DNA of 64,000 bases from Cohaesibacter intestini (lineage in GTDB: Bacteria; Pseudomonadota; Alphaproteobacteria; Rhizobiales; Cohaesibacteraceae), in assembly GCF_003324485.1 (NCBI RefSeq), contig NZ_QODK01000003.1, positions 186,001 through 250,000 on the forward strand, in the 5' to 3' direction. The notes under the pieces are model-generated. The model was not told where the DNA came from and searched no databases. It saw nothing but the letters and a program-made list of their open reading frames with translations. Below are positions 10,083 through 18,670 of this stretch, one piece after another. The translations under genes were made by a program, and so were the position numbers. Numbering within the stretch: the first letter of the stretch is position 1; every line of letters starts with the position of its first letter.

Positions 10083-10466
10083 ATGGCCCTCGATCTTTCA
10101 ATGCCGGTACTGGTTGTCGACGACTATAAAACCATGATCCGGATCATCAAGAACCTGCTCAAGCAGCTGGGTTTCGAAGATGTAGATGATGCAGCAGATG
10201 GCACCGAAGCGCTTGCGAAAATGCAGGACCGTCGTTACGGCCTCGTGATTTCCGACTGGAACATGGAACCGATGACCGGCTATGAGCTGCTCAAACAGGT
10301 GCGCGCAAGCGACAGCCTGTCCAAGACCCCATTCATCATGGTCACGGCCGAGTCCAAGACCGAGAACGTAATCGCTGCGAAAAAGGCCGGTGTAAACAAC
10401 TACATTGTGAAGCCATTCAACGCGGCAACGTTGAAAACCAAAATCGACGCTGTTTTCGACAACTAA
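10083..10466 (+). CDS. CheY-like single-domain response regulator
   Basis: 127 aa receiver domain with no output domain. The acidic pair D13/D14, phospho-acceptor D58 (VISDWNM), T88 (MVTAES) and K110 (IVKPF) are all present, so it should be phosphorylated by a CheA-type kinase. The VISDWNMEPM segment is as in chemotaxis CheY. GGAG precedes the ATG. A CheZ-family phosphatase gene lies 344 nt downstream in the same direction, which supports a role in chemotaxis or a related pathway rather than an orphan. No cheA, cheW, cheR or cheB is in the window. Confidence 0.92.
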   Translation: MALDLSMPVLVVDDYKTMIRIIKNLLKQLGFEDVDDAADGTEALAKMQDRRYGLVISDWNMEPMTGYELLKQVRASDSLSKTPFIMVTAESKTENVIAAKKAGVNNYIVKPFNAATLKTKIDAVFDN

Positions 10467-10477
10467 GTCAAACCAGT

Positions 10478-10520
10478 GCGACATCGCATCAACGCCAGAC
10501 TGTTGATGTGATCATGTCGC
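10478..10520. repeat. Long hairpin after the cheY-like gene
   Basis: Starting 12 nt after the cheY-like stop, 10478-10493 pairs with 10502-10520 in a stem of about 16 bp with a 3-nt bulge and an 8-nt loop. No strong T-run follows, so it may be a 3'-end stabiliser or weak terminator between cheY and cheZ. The remaining 290 bp up to 10810 hold nothing else I recognise. Confidence 0.5.
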
Positions 10521-10810
10521 CATTTCGATTGGTTGGTCGGGCCAGGTGCCGGGCGATATGCCCGGCCCAACGCCCCGGACAGGACCAGACAGATCGGATG
10601 GACGGTAAGCGCGCAGTTGCAGACCCATTCAACACAAAAACGGCAAGCCATTTCGTACATATCCCGTGCGAAAAAAGAGCCGGTGTAGCTGTTGAATGCG
10701 AGATTGTGCGGCCGATAACGACGATAGTGTCTTGGGCGCCGGATAGGGTGAAGCCTTTTCGTCAGCAAGGGCTGACACGCAACAGACGAACCGACCTGTG
10801 AGGGCATAAA

Positions 10811-11530
10811 ATGTCGAAGGCAAAACAAATCAGCGCGGACAAAGTTGCGCAACTGGTCGCCTTTCTTGAACAGAATAAGGGCGAGGACGTCTCCCTGACA
10901 GACATCATGTCTCTGGCAGAGGTCATGGCGGACAGTCTGGATTCCCATCTTAAGAGCATGGACGGCACGCTTTACAACGAGTTTTTGGCAATTGCCGCTG
11001 AGATTTCGAATATGAAAGACGAAATCGCGGCGCTTCGCCCAGCGCAAATGCGCCACAATGCCATCCCCGAAGCCGGCCGTGAGCTAGATGCTGTGGTCGA
11101 GGCGACGGAAAAGGCTACCAATGTCATCATGTCCTCGGCTGAGGAAATCATGTGCGCCGATCCCAGTGACTCAGATGCCTATCAGGCTCTGGTCAATGAC
11201 AAGGTGATCGAGATCTTCGAAGCCTGCTCGTTTCAGGATATCACCGGTCAGCGCATCAGCAAGGTTGTCCATGCTTTGAATGTCATCGATGAGCGTGTGT
11301 CCACTTTTGTAGATCGCATGAAGATGCAGAATATCGATGGCGATGACTTTGAAGAAAGCGAGCATGATCGCCGCAAACGCGAGCTAATCCTGCATGGTCC
11401 GCAGCATGACGGCGAAGGTGTCAACCAGAACGACGTCGATGCGATGCTGGCCGATCTCGATTTCAACGCCAAGCCGAGCAAGTCAGAAGAGGCGACCGCT
11501 CAGGATCAGATCGACGCCCTGTTTGACTGA
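10811..11530 (+). CDS. cheZ: CheZ-family phosphatase of phospho-CheY
   Basis: 239 aa, mostly helical. The catalytic helix reads FQDITGQRISKVV with D143 and Q147, the two residues needed for CheY-P dephosphorylation in characterised CheZ proteins. The C-terminus carries AQDQIDALFD (230-239), similar to the CheY-binding tail peptide of E. coli CheZ, and a second similar peptide NQNDVDAMLADLDF lies upstream (205-218). It should end the signal of the CheY-like regulator encoded just upstream. The gene is followed by a terminator. Alphaproteobacterial CheZ proteins are less studied than the enteric one. Confidence 0.87.
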   Translation: MSKAKQISADKVAQLVAFLEQNKGEDVSLTDIMSLAEVMADSLDSHLKSMDGTLYNEFLAIAAEISNMKDEIAALRPAQMRHNAIPEAGRELDAVVEATEKATNVIMSSAEEIMCADPSDSDAYQALVNDKVIEIFEACSFQDITGQRISKVVHALNVIDERVSTFVDRMKMQNIDGDDFEESEHDRRKRELILHGPQHDGEGVNQNDVDAMLADLDFNAKPSKSEEATAQDQIDALFD

Positions 11531-11573
11531 GTGTTGATCGGCGTAGCGATTATTCAGACAAAATGCCACTTGG

Positions 11574-11597
11574 AGCCGCGCTTTGCGCGGCTTTTTC
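11574..11597 (+). terminator. Terminator of cheZ
   Basis: 7-bp GC-rich stem (11574-11580 with 11586-11592), 5-nt loop, followed by a T-run; 44 nt after the cheZ stop. Confidence 0.85.
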
Positions 11598-11643
11598 GTG
11601 CTGGCCGGAAATCCCTCAGCCCGACAGGGACAAGCAACAGACC

Positions 11644-11684
11644 AAGAAAGACAACAAGCCGCATAGGACCCCATATGCGGCTTG
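11644..11684 (-). terminator. Probable original terminator of etfQO
   Basis: Perfect 10-bp stem (11655-11664 with 11675-11684), read leftward into a T-rich TTGTCTTTCTT. It lies beyond the extra copy of the etfQO 3' end, which suggests that the outer copy marks the ancestral gene end. Confidence 0.6.
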
Positions 11685-11710
11685 CTCGTTCGGGATGACG
11701 GAATCAAATC

Positions 11711-11788
11711 ACATGTTCGGATAGGTCGGCCCACCCGCGCCTTCCGGCACGGTCCACATGATGTTGCCATTCGGGTCCATGATGTCAC
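11711..11788 (-). pseudogene. Duplicated 3' fragment of etfQO
   Basis: This 78-bp segment repeats 11854-11931 with a single mismatch (11779 against 11922). It encodes the last ~26 residues of the neighbouring oxidoreductase, ending PTYPNM and then TGA instead of TAA. It has no start and no upstream part of the gene, so it is a leftover of a local duplication rather than a gene. Confidence 0.9.
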
Positions 11789-11790
11789 CA

Positions 11791-11829
11791 GATAGGTCAT
11801 GAGCGCTAGGCGCTCATGACAAACCTATC
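11791..11829. repeat. Inverted repeat between the two etfQO 3' ends
   Basis: GATAGGT CATGAGCGC pairs with GCGCTCATG and ACCTATC: a 9-bp inner stem (11798-11806 with 11810-11818) on a 3-nt loop, and a 7-bp outer stem (11791-11797 with 11823-11829), split by a 4-nt bulge. An 11-bp inverted repeat (11840-11850 with 11924-11934) also flanks the inner copy. Confidence 0.8.
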
Positions 11830-11851
11830 GGCAGGAATGCGTGTGACATCC

Positions 11852-13537
11852 TTACATGTTCGGATAGGTCGGCCCACCCGCGCCTTCCGGCACGGTCCAC
11901 ATGATGTTGCCATTCGGGTCCTTGATGTCACACGTCTTGCAGTGGACACAGTTCTGGGCGTTGATGACATAGTTGACCTTGGACGGATCCTGCTCGTCTT
12001 CAACCCATTCATAGACACCGGCCGGGCAGAAATTCTTCGACAGACCGGCATAGACATCATGCTCCGACGTCTTCTGCAGCTCCATATTGCCGACCACCAG
12101 ATGGCAAGGTTGGTCTTCCTCATGATTGGTGCCGGACAGGAAAACCGAACTTAGACGATCAAAGGTCAGTTTGCCGTCCGGTTTTGGATAGTTGATCGGT
12201 CGGCATTTCTCGGCGGGCAGGGTGCTTTCCGCATCGGTTTTGCCATGTTTCATAGTGCCAAATGGCGAGAAGCCAAACAGGCTGTTGAGCCACATGTCGA
12301 GTCCCCCAAGGGAGACGCCGAACGTCAGGCCATATTTGGCCCACAAAGGCTTGACGTTGCGCACCTTGAACAGATCCTTGCCAATCGGTCCTTTGCGCCA
12401 GCCATCTTCATAGGCGGTCAATTCATCATGGCTGCGCCCTTCGGCTACAGCACCCATCAAAGCTTCAGCCACCTCGATGCCGGAATCCATTGCGTTGTGG
12501 ATGCCCTTGATCCGCGGTACATTGACGAAGCCTGCCGAACAGCCGATCAGTGCGCCACCCGGGAAAGTCAGGCGCGGCACAGACTGGTAGCCACCCTCGG
12601 CAATACAGCGGGCACCATAGGATACGCGCGTGCCGCCTTCAAAAGTTTCGCGCACAGCCGGATGGGTCTTGAAGCGCTGGAACTCCTCAAATGGTGACAG
12701 ATGTGGGTTCTTGTAGTTGAGATAGACCACGAAACCGACCACCACCTGATTGTTTTCAAGGTGATAGAGGAAGGAGCCTCCGCCCGTGCCTTCAGACAGA
12801 GGCCAGCCAAAGGTATGCTCGACCAGTCCTTCTTCATGCTTGGCCGGGTCGATTTCCCAGAGTTCCTTGATGCCGATGCCGAATTTCGGCACGTCGCAAT
12901 CCTTGTCGAGGTCATATTTGGCAATCAGCTTCTTGGCCAGCGATCCGCGCACCCCTTCACCGATCAGGGTATATTTGCCCAGCAATTCCATGCCGCGCAT
13001 GTAGGTGTCTTTCGGCTGGCCATCTTTGCCAACGCCCATATCGCCCGTGGCAACACCGCGCACGGCGCCATTCTCGTCAAAGAGCACTTCGGCAGCGGCA
13101 AAGCCGGGATAGATCTCGACGCCCATGGCTTCTGCCTTTTCGGCCAGCCAGCGGCACAGATTGCCCAGTGAAATGATATAATTGCCGTGATTGTTCATCA
13201 GTGGCGGCATCAGGAAGTTCGGCAGGCGGATCCCGCCAGCAGGTCCAAGCAAACGGAACGTGTCTTTTTTGACGGCAACTTTCAGCGGGCAGCTGTCATC
13301 TTCGCGCCAATCGGGGATCAGGCGGGTCAGGGCAACCGGGTCAATGACCGCTCCGGACAGGATGTGCGCACCGACCTCGGAGCCTTTTTCAAGCACGACG
13401 ACGGAAACATCCTCGCCCTTCTCTTCAGCCAGTTGTTTGATTCGAATGGCCGCCGACAGGCCCGCAGGTCCGGCTCCGACGATCACAACGTCGAATTCCA
13501 TGCTTTCGCGTTCGGGGAGTTCGTTCATATCTGCCAT
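11852..13537 (-). CDS. Electron transfer flavoprotein-ubiquinone oxidoreductase
   Basis: 561 aa (ETF-QO). It passes electrons from reduced ETF, loaded by acyl-CoA and amino-acid dehydrogenases, to ubiquinone at the membrane. FAD-binding VVIVGAGPAGLSAAI lies near residue 18 and the C-terminal [4Fe-4S] site is seen in NFCPAGVYEW and QNCVHCKTCDI. I use the ATG at 13537, which follows AGAGGA; another ATG lies 15 codons upstream. The last 78 bases are present twice, see the fragment at 11711. FAD comes from ribF; no etfA/etfB is in the window. A uracil-DNA glycosylase gene diverges from it. Confidence 0.95.
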   Translation of the reverse strand: MADMNELPERESMEFDVVIVGAGPAGLSAAIRIKQLAEEKGEDVSVVVLEKGSEVGAHILSGAVIDPVALTRLIPDWREDDSCPLKVAVKKDTFRLLGPAGGIRLPNFLMPPLMNNHGNYIISLGNLCRWLAEKAEAMGVEIYPGFAAAEVLFDENGAVRGVATGDMGVGKDGQPKDTYMRGMELLGKYTLIGEGVRGSLAKKLIAKYDLDKDCDVPKFGIGIKELWEIDPAKHEEGLVEHTFGWPLSEGTGGGSFLYHLENNQVVVGFVVYLNYKNPHLSPFEEFQRFKTHPAVRETFEGGTRVSYGARCIAEGGYQSVPRLTFPGGALIGCSAGFVNVPRIKGIHNAMDSGIEVAEALMGAVAEGRSHDELTAYEDGWRKGPIGKDLFKVRNVKPLWAKYGLTFGVSLGGLDMWLNSLFGFSPFGTMKHGKTDAESTLPAEKCRPINYPKPDGKLTFDRLSSVFLSGTNHEEDQPCHLVVGNMELQKTSEHDVYAGLSKNFCPAGVYEWVEDEQDPSKVNYVINAQNCVHCKTCDIKDPNGNIMWTVPEGAGGPTYPNM

Positions 13538-13665
13538 CTGCAGGTCCTCTTCGTTCTTGGGTCGAGCGTCTTGGCGCTTCATGCATTTTCAAGTTGGCCG
13601 ATGGTCACTTGTTGCCCTATAAGATATGTCTAGCGGAAAACGAAGCCGGAATCCAAGTGCACAAA

Positions 13666-14586
13666 ATGCTAAACACTGTCACATCTGCTCATGACCTCGC
13701 TGCCCTTATCGAATGGTATGGCGCCATGGGGGCTGATTGCGCCTTGGATGACCTGCCTCAGGATCGGTTCGAGGAAAGTCAGCGTCAGGCCCGTGAGCGA
13801 GCCTCTGCGCGCACCGCCAGGGCGGCTGCTTCCGACAACAGGGCAAATGCGTCTCCTTCCCAACCTGTTGGATCGACGCTTACGTCAAAGTCATCGTCAA
13901 ATCAATCCCGTCCTTCGTTGAATGCACCGCAGCATGGCCAACAGGAGGGGCAGGCGCCAGCCTTCCTCAATCCCGGCAGTGCCTCTGTGGTGGAAGATGC
14001 GCGACAGATGGCAGCTCAGGCTCAGACCCTTGCCGATCTGCGACAGGCGCTGGCAACCTTTGAGGGCTGCAGCCTGAAACTATCTGCCAAATCACTGGTC
14101 TTTGGGGATGGCAATCCCGACGGTGAGGTGATGTTCATTGGCGAAGCGCCGGGTCGGGATGAGGATTTGCAAGGCATTCCCTTTGTTGGCCGGGCCGGGC
14201 AATTGCTCGACAAGATGATGACAGCGATCAAGCTTGACCGGTCCAATAGCTATATCACCAACATTTTGCCGTGGCGTCCCCCGGGGAACCGCAAGCCCAG
14301 CATCGATGAACAGGCGATGCTGCAGCCCTTCATTCATCGCCATATCGAACTGGTCAATCCCAAACTGCTGGTCTTCCTTGGGGGAACAGCGGCGCAGCAA
14401 TTGCTCGACAGCAAAGAGGGCATTATGCGGCTGCGGGGCCGCTGGCGGACCTATACGGTGTCCGGGCGTGAAATCCCGGCCATGTCGACGCTTCATCCCG
14501 CCTTCCTGTTGCGGACTCCCGCTCAAAAACGGGCGGCATGGCAGGATCTGCTCGAAGTGGCCGCCAAACTCGACAGCTTGCGATAA
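13666..14586 (+). CDS. Uracil-DNA glycosylase, family-4-like without Fe-S cysteines
   Basis: 306 aa. A variable N-terminal region of ~120 residues is followed by the UDG core: [20 protein letters not shown] near residue 160 and the [10 protein letters not shown] motif near residue 275. It excises uracil from DNA in base-excision repair. Family 4 enzymes normally carry four Cys for a [4Fe-4S] cluster; here the positions read PWRPPGNR and AMLQPF where family members have Cys, and only one Cys (EGCSLK) remains in the core. Cluster-less relatives are known in rhizobia, to my recollection. Start is the ATG at 13666; the frame extends to a TTG at 13594. Confidence 0.85.
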   Translation: MLNTVTSAHDLAALIEWYGAMGADCALDDLPQDRFEESQRQARERASARTARAAASDNRANASPSQPVGSTLTSKSSSNQSRPSLNAPQHGQQEGQAPAFLNPGSASVVEDARQMAAQAQTLADLRQALATFEGCSLKLSAKSLVFGDGNPDGEVMFIGEAPGRDEDLQGIPFVGRAGQLLDKMMTAIKLDRSNSYITNILPWRPPGNRKPSIDEQAMLQPFIHRHIELVNPKLLVFLGGTAAQQLLDSKEGIMRLRGRWRTYTVSGREIPAMSTLHPAFLLRTPAQKRAAWQDLLEVAAKLDSLR

Positions 14587-14610
14587 CCATCCGCTTCGCT
14601 CAGCGAAACA

Positions 14611-14639
14611 AAAAGCCGCTCCCCCGAAGGAGAGCGGCT
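14611..14639 (-). terminator. Terminator between UDG and chemoreceptor genes
   Basis: 8-bp GC-rich stem (14614-14621 with 14632-14639) followed leftward by TTTTTGTTT, so it mainly serves the leftward chemoreceptor gene; it may also slow rightward transcription. Confidence 0.8.
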
Positions 14640-14666
14640 CTAATGGCTTGTCTTTGTTGGACTGAC

Positions 14667-16694
14667 TTAAGCAGCAGCAACATCATTGAGGAAGCCGGAA
14701 ACCAGCTCTTGCAGATCGTCCGCTCGTGCCGACACGTCGCGTGCTGCAACCAGAACCATTTCGGAGGCTTGCAAATTGCTGGCCGCGGCATGGGTGACGC
14801 CGTCAATATTGTGGTTGACTTCATTGGCCCCATCGGCCGCACGCTGCACATTGTGGGAAATTTCGATGGTTGCCTGTCCTTGCTCCTCGACCGAAGAGGC
14901 AATCATCGTGGCAGCGGACCCGACATTCTGCATTGTGGTGGCAATCTCGCGAATGGCGTTGACTGCATGGTCGGTTTCCGATTGGATCCCAGAAATCTGC
15001 TGCGAAATGGCTTCAGTGGCTTTCGAGGTCTGATTGGCCAGCTCCTTCACTTCGGCAGCCACAACCGCAAATCCCTTGCCAGCATCGCCAGCGCGCGCCG
15101 CCTCGATGGTGGCATTGAGCGCCAGCAGGTTGGTCTGTTCAGCAATCGACTGGATCATGGTAACCACTTCACCCACCTGTTGCGCGGCATTGGCCAGACT
15201 AGCCACCTTGGCATCGGTTTCCGAAGCCGCATCAACGGCACTTTGAACAACCTGCGAGGTTTCCGAACTGCGCGCTCCGATCTCGGCGATGGAGTTGGAC
15301 AATTGCTCAGCAGCTGCGGCAACGGACTGAATGTTGTTGCTGGCCTCGCTCGATGCACGCGCTGCTGCTTCGGCTTGGGATGAGGTCTGGGTGGAGTTTG
15401 ACGACAGGCTGGTGGCTGTGTCTTCCAACCCGTCGGTTGTTGCGACGACGCCATTCAGCATCGATTGCGAGGCCTCACGGAACCGGCTGATCAGGTCTTC
15501 AATCTGACTCTGACGCATGGCACGGGCTTCCTGCTCCTTCTCGGTCTCGGACATCAGGCGACGCCGTTCGACGGAGTTGGACTTGAAGACCTGCACCGCC
15601 TTGGCAATATCTCCGATCTCATTGCGTCGATCTCGGAAGGGGATGTCTGTTTCAATGTCACCAGACGCCAGACGGCTCATCGCCGAGATCAACTCACCAA
15701 TTGGACCGATGATGCTGCGGCTGATGACAATGCCCAGAGCAATCGCGCACATCAGGGTCAGGCCACCAATCCAGAGAAAGGACCGATTGACCAGATTGCT
15801 CGCAGCCTGAAGATCCTGATTGGCTTTGTCGAACCCGTCATGGGCGATCGTGAGCAGCTGTTGAAAGTCCTGATCAACTTCGACAAACAACTGATGCAGG
15901 GCAGCCTGTTCCGCACTCGCAGTCAGTTGTAAATTGCGCCAGGCATCCAGAGCTGCCTTATACTCCGTCAGCAATGCGGAAAAACCCTTCTTGTCCTTGC
16001 TCGACAGCATCGCATATTTGAGCTGGCCGAGAAAATCGTCATGCAGCGTGTTGAACTGCTGCCAGTTGGCATCTTCCTGACTGATGACAAAGGATTTTTC
16101 CTGTTCGCGCATGGCCAGCATGGGAATGATCAGCTTGCTCTGCGATGATTTCAGCACGGATTGCTCCAGCGCCGCCGCCGACTGATTGACCGCCCCGAGC
16201 AATCCATCCTTGCCGTGGGTGCCAAGGGTGTTGATCTGCGCGACCAGTCCGTCGAAGGCTTGGTCGTAATGCGCGAAATCCTCGTCCACTTCCTTCAGAT
16301 CGGCGACCACATGAGTAGCCGCGCTATGGTTGATCAGATCCGCAAGTGTTGATCGGATGGTTGCCATCTCGGCCTTGAAGTTTTTCAGTCTGGCCGCATC
16401 GCCACTGGTCAGGAAGGATTGCTCAAACTTCCGCAAATGCAAGAAATCAATCTCGATATCCTTGACTTTGGAAACCATGTAATTGTTGTCTTGCATCGTC
16501 GCCAGGGCCTGACTTTTCATCGTCATGCCGTAATAGTAGGTTCCCCCCAAAATCAGGACTGACAGCACCGCCAACAAGGTTAGACCGGCGATGCGATAAT
16601 AGATTTTCATGTTTGTCAGGAAACCGAAACGGGTCGGAGCGGAGGCAATCTTGGAGGCCTCTTCGGGGGAGGGGACATAAGCGGACTTGAGCAT
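14667..16694 (-). CDS. Methyl-accepting chemotaxis protein with HBM-type sensor
   Basis: 675 aa. Order of parts: cytoplasmic tail of ~30 residues, membrane helix ~36-58, periplasmic all-helical sensor of ~255 residues (length and [18 protein letters not shown] fit the helical bimodular HBM class, which binds small organic ligands), membrane helix ~312-335, HAMP ~335-390 ([15 protein letters not shown]), and signalling domain with the conserved hairpin tip [19 protein letters not shown]. No C-terminal CheR/CheB-binding pentapeptide is seen. Start ATG 16694 was preferred to an upstream ATG at 16730 because the latter adds an unrelated [12 protein letters not shown]. It probably signals through a CheA pathway using CheY-like and CheZ proteins such as those nearby. 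Confidence 0.93.
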   Translation of the reverse strand: MLKSAYVPSPEEASKIASAPTRFGFLTNMKIYYRIAGLTLLAVLSVLILGGTYYYGMTMKSQALATMQDNNYMVSKVKDIEIDFLHLRKFEQSFLTSGDAARLKNFKAEMATIRSTLADLINHSAATHVVADLKEVDEDFAHYDQAFDGLVAQINTLGTHGKDGLLGAVNQSAAALEQSVLKSSQSKLIIPMLAMREQEKSFVISQEDANWQQFNTLHDDFLGQLKYAMLSSKDKKGFSALLTEYKAALDAWRNLQLTASAEQAALHQLFVEVDQDFQQLLTIAHDGFDKANQDLQAASNLVNRSFLWIGGLTLMCAIALGIVISRSIIGPIGELISAMSRLASGDIETDIPFRDRRNEIGDIAKAVQVFKSNSVERRRLMSETEKEQEARAMRQSQIEDLISRFREASQSMLNGVVATTDGLEDTATSLSSNSTQTSSQAEAAARASSEASNNIQSVAAAAEQLSNSIAEIGARSSETSQVVQSAVDAASETDAKVASLANAAQQVGEVVTMIQSIAEQTNLLALNATIEAARAGDAGKGFAVVAAEVKELANQTSKATEAISQQISGIQSETDHAVNAIREIATTMQNVGSAATMIASSVEEQGQATIEISHNVQRAADGANEVNHNIDGVTHAAASNLQASEMVLVAARDVSARADDLQELVSGFLNDVAAA

Positions 16695-16930
16695 GTGGAT
16701 ACCTTGCTGCGGGCAATCATTGATGCGCACCCCTGCAGCAACAGTGGATCACTTGATCGGGGAAGCCATTCAAAGTCGGGCATCAAACAAGGATCGGGCG
16801 CAAACGGCCTCGTTGCCGCGCGGGGAAGCGACTTCTGTCAGCACTATCCAAAAAGTCTGAACAGACAGTTATCATTCGTATAATGCGACAATATGCAGCG
16901 TGGCTGTGCGGCTGTTGCAATCATCAAGAG

Positions 16931-16960
16931 AAAAGGCGGATTGCTAACAATCCGCCTTTT
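16931..16960. terminator. Terminator of the SleB-type hydrolase gene
   Basis: Perfect 12-bp stem (16931-16942 with 16949-16960) with A/T runs at both ends and a 6-nt loop; located 28 nt downstream of the leftward hydrolase gene. Confidence 0.9.
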
Positions 16961-16987
16961 AACGTCTGACTGGTCCTGTGGGGAGCC

Positions 16988-18670
16988 TTAGCTCCAGCCG
17001 CCGCCATAGGTCTTGTAGAAGACATGCAGGCCAATTTTTTTCAGCCGCTTCATGGTGCGTGCCCAGCGCGGGCGCACATAGGTGGCATGATAGTGGGTCG
17101 AAGAGCCGATCGACTTCATCCAGACCTCGCCATTGACCACCTGATTGGCAACTTTCCAAGCGGTATCCCAAGCTTCTTTCGAGCGGATGCGATCAGGAAT
17201 GCGATCGCAGGCAAAGGAGAACTGACAAGCATTGCGACGGTGCTTGTTCTGATAGACAACCCCGCAGATTGTGTTCGGATAGGTCGGATTTTTCACCCTG
17301 TTCATCACGACCTGTGCGACCGCAGTCTGGCCTGCAACAGGCTCTGACCGGCTTTCGAAATAGATTGCGTTGGCAAGGCAGGTTTTCTGTTTTTTCGAGA
17401 AAGAGGATTTCGGCAGAGGATTGGTGACCCATGCATGCTCGCCACGCGCATCGATCTTGGCAACTTTCTTCTTTTTGCTTGAAAAGTTGAACCAGCTAGC
17501 GAAGGGAGATTTCTTCTCTTCGACTACATCCTTGTCACCGGACAGAGAGGCCAGTTGCAGCTCGGCCCGTACGGCCTTGCTCTTGGCCAGCGTCAAGCCT
17601 TCATTCTTGGTCTGAGCTGTCTGTTCCTGCTGTATTGCGGCCTCGTGCTTGGCCTCAAGAGCGGCAACCACAGGGGTAACATCAAGGGGCTGGGACACTT
17701 TGTTTTCTTCCTCGCGCGGCGCACGCATGCGAGGCAGGGTGGCAATGGTCACGGCCTCGGACGTGGCATCGGCAGGCGCAGACTTGGCCGGTGTCTCGTC
17801 GCCATCCAGCTGGCGATTGAGGTCTTCTACGGCGCCCAGAATGGTCACCTGATTGTCTTCATGAATTCGACCGGTCCGCTGTTCTGTCAGGATCGCATCA
17901 AAGGGAGCATCCAGCCCGTCCGCGGAATTGGGCGCATAGGCAAGCGCAGTATTCTCATTGCCTGTGGTGGCAGCAATCTGCTGAACAGGCTGTTTGGCAT
18001 CATTGCTCTTATTGCTGGCGAAGAGGATCTCCGGGGCCTGTTCAATCACTTCTGGCAACAGGAAGCGGGAGGCGTCCGCCATCACCAGCTTCAGATCATC
18101 AGAAGGAGCAAAGGCTGCTTTGGGCAGTTCGACATGGGAGGCCTGTGAAAAGGGTCCACTCATCGTCCAGACCGACCCGGACCAATTGAGAGCGATGGCG
18201 CGGCGGCCATGGCTGACCCGATAAGGTTCCCAATGCCAGCGCAGGCGCCGGGCGCCCTTGGCCGAGCGATCGACTGCCAGCGTTTCGGGGAGCATGGCTG
18301 CGGTTGGATCTACAAATTGCGTGTCGCTGTTGATCTCGCCTTTGCTGGTCGTCGCCAGTTTGACAATGGCACCATCCAGTGACGCCTGCTCAACAGGACC
18401 ATTGGTTCTGAACCGGGAGACCATCGATCCGGTGATCAACTCATCCTCTCGCGCTTGAAAAGCAAGGACGTCCTTGTCGCCACCGCGCAAGCGCGGCGTG
18501 TGGCCTGCGAGAATTTCCTTTGTCCATGCTTCCTGCCGAAGCTCGGCCAAAGACTTGCCTGCCATGCCTCTTTCGTCAAGAGATTGCGTGATGGAAAGGA
18601 CCAGCCCGGATGCCAGCAACATGCGGGTGGTAAGACCAAGGCTCTTCTGGCCAAGCGTGGTTTTGGACAT
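16988..18670 (-). CDS. Cell wall hydrolase with C-terminal SleB (Hydrolase_2) domain
   Basis: 560 aa. An N-terminal hydrophobic stretch (residues ~16-31) suggests export or anchoring. A long variable region of ~400 residues with charged and low-complexity segments precedes the SleB-like domain at ~430-555: CLANAIYFESRSEPVAGQ with the probable catalytic Glu, AQVVMNRVKNPTYPNTICGV and QFSFACD. The family cleaves peptidoglycan glycan strands. Outside spore formers such proteins are common in alphaproteobacteria and are thought to act in wall remodelling. It lies alone, upstream of the chemoreceptor on the same strand, separated by a terminator. Confidence 0.85.
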   Translation of the reverse strand: MSKTTLGQKSLGLTTRMLLASGLVLSITQSLDERGMAGKSLAELRQEAWTKEILAGHTPRLRGGDKDVLAFQAREDELITGSMVSRFRTNGPVEQASLDGAIVKLATTSKGEINSDTQFVDPTAAMLPETLAVDRSAKGARRLRWHWEPYRVSHGRRAIALNWSGSVWTMSGPFSQASHVELPKAAFAPSDDLKLVMADASRFLLPEVIEQAPEILFASNKSNDAKQPVQQIAATTGNENTALAYAPNSADGLDAPFDAILTEQRTGRIHEDNQVTILGAVEDLNRQLDGDETPAKSAPADATSEAVTIATLPRMRAPREEENKVSQPLDVTPVVAALEAKHEAAIQQEQTAQTKNEGLTLAKSKAVRAELQLASLSGDKDVVEEKKSPFASWFNFSSKKKKVAKIDARGEHAWVTNPLPKSSFSKKQKTCLANAIYFESRSEPVAGQTAVAQVVMNRVKNPTYPNTICGVVYQNKHRRNACQFSFACDRIPDRIRSKEAWDTAWKVANQVVNGEVWMKSIGSSTHYHATYVRPRWARTMKRLKKIGLHVFYKTYGGGWS

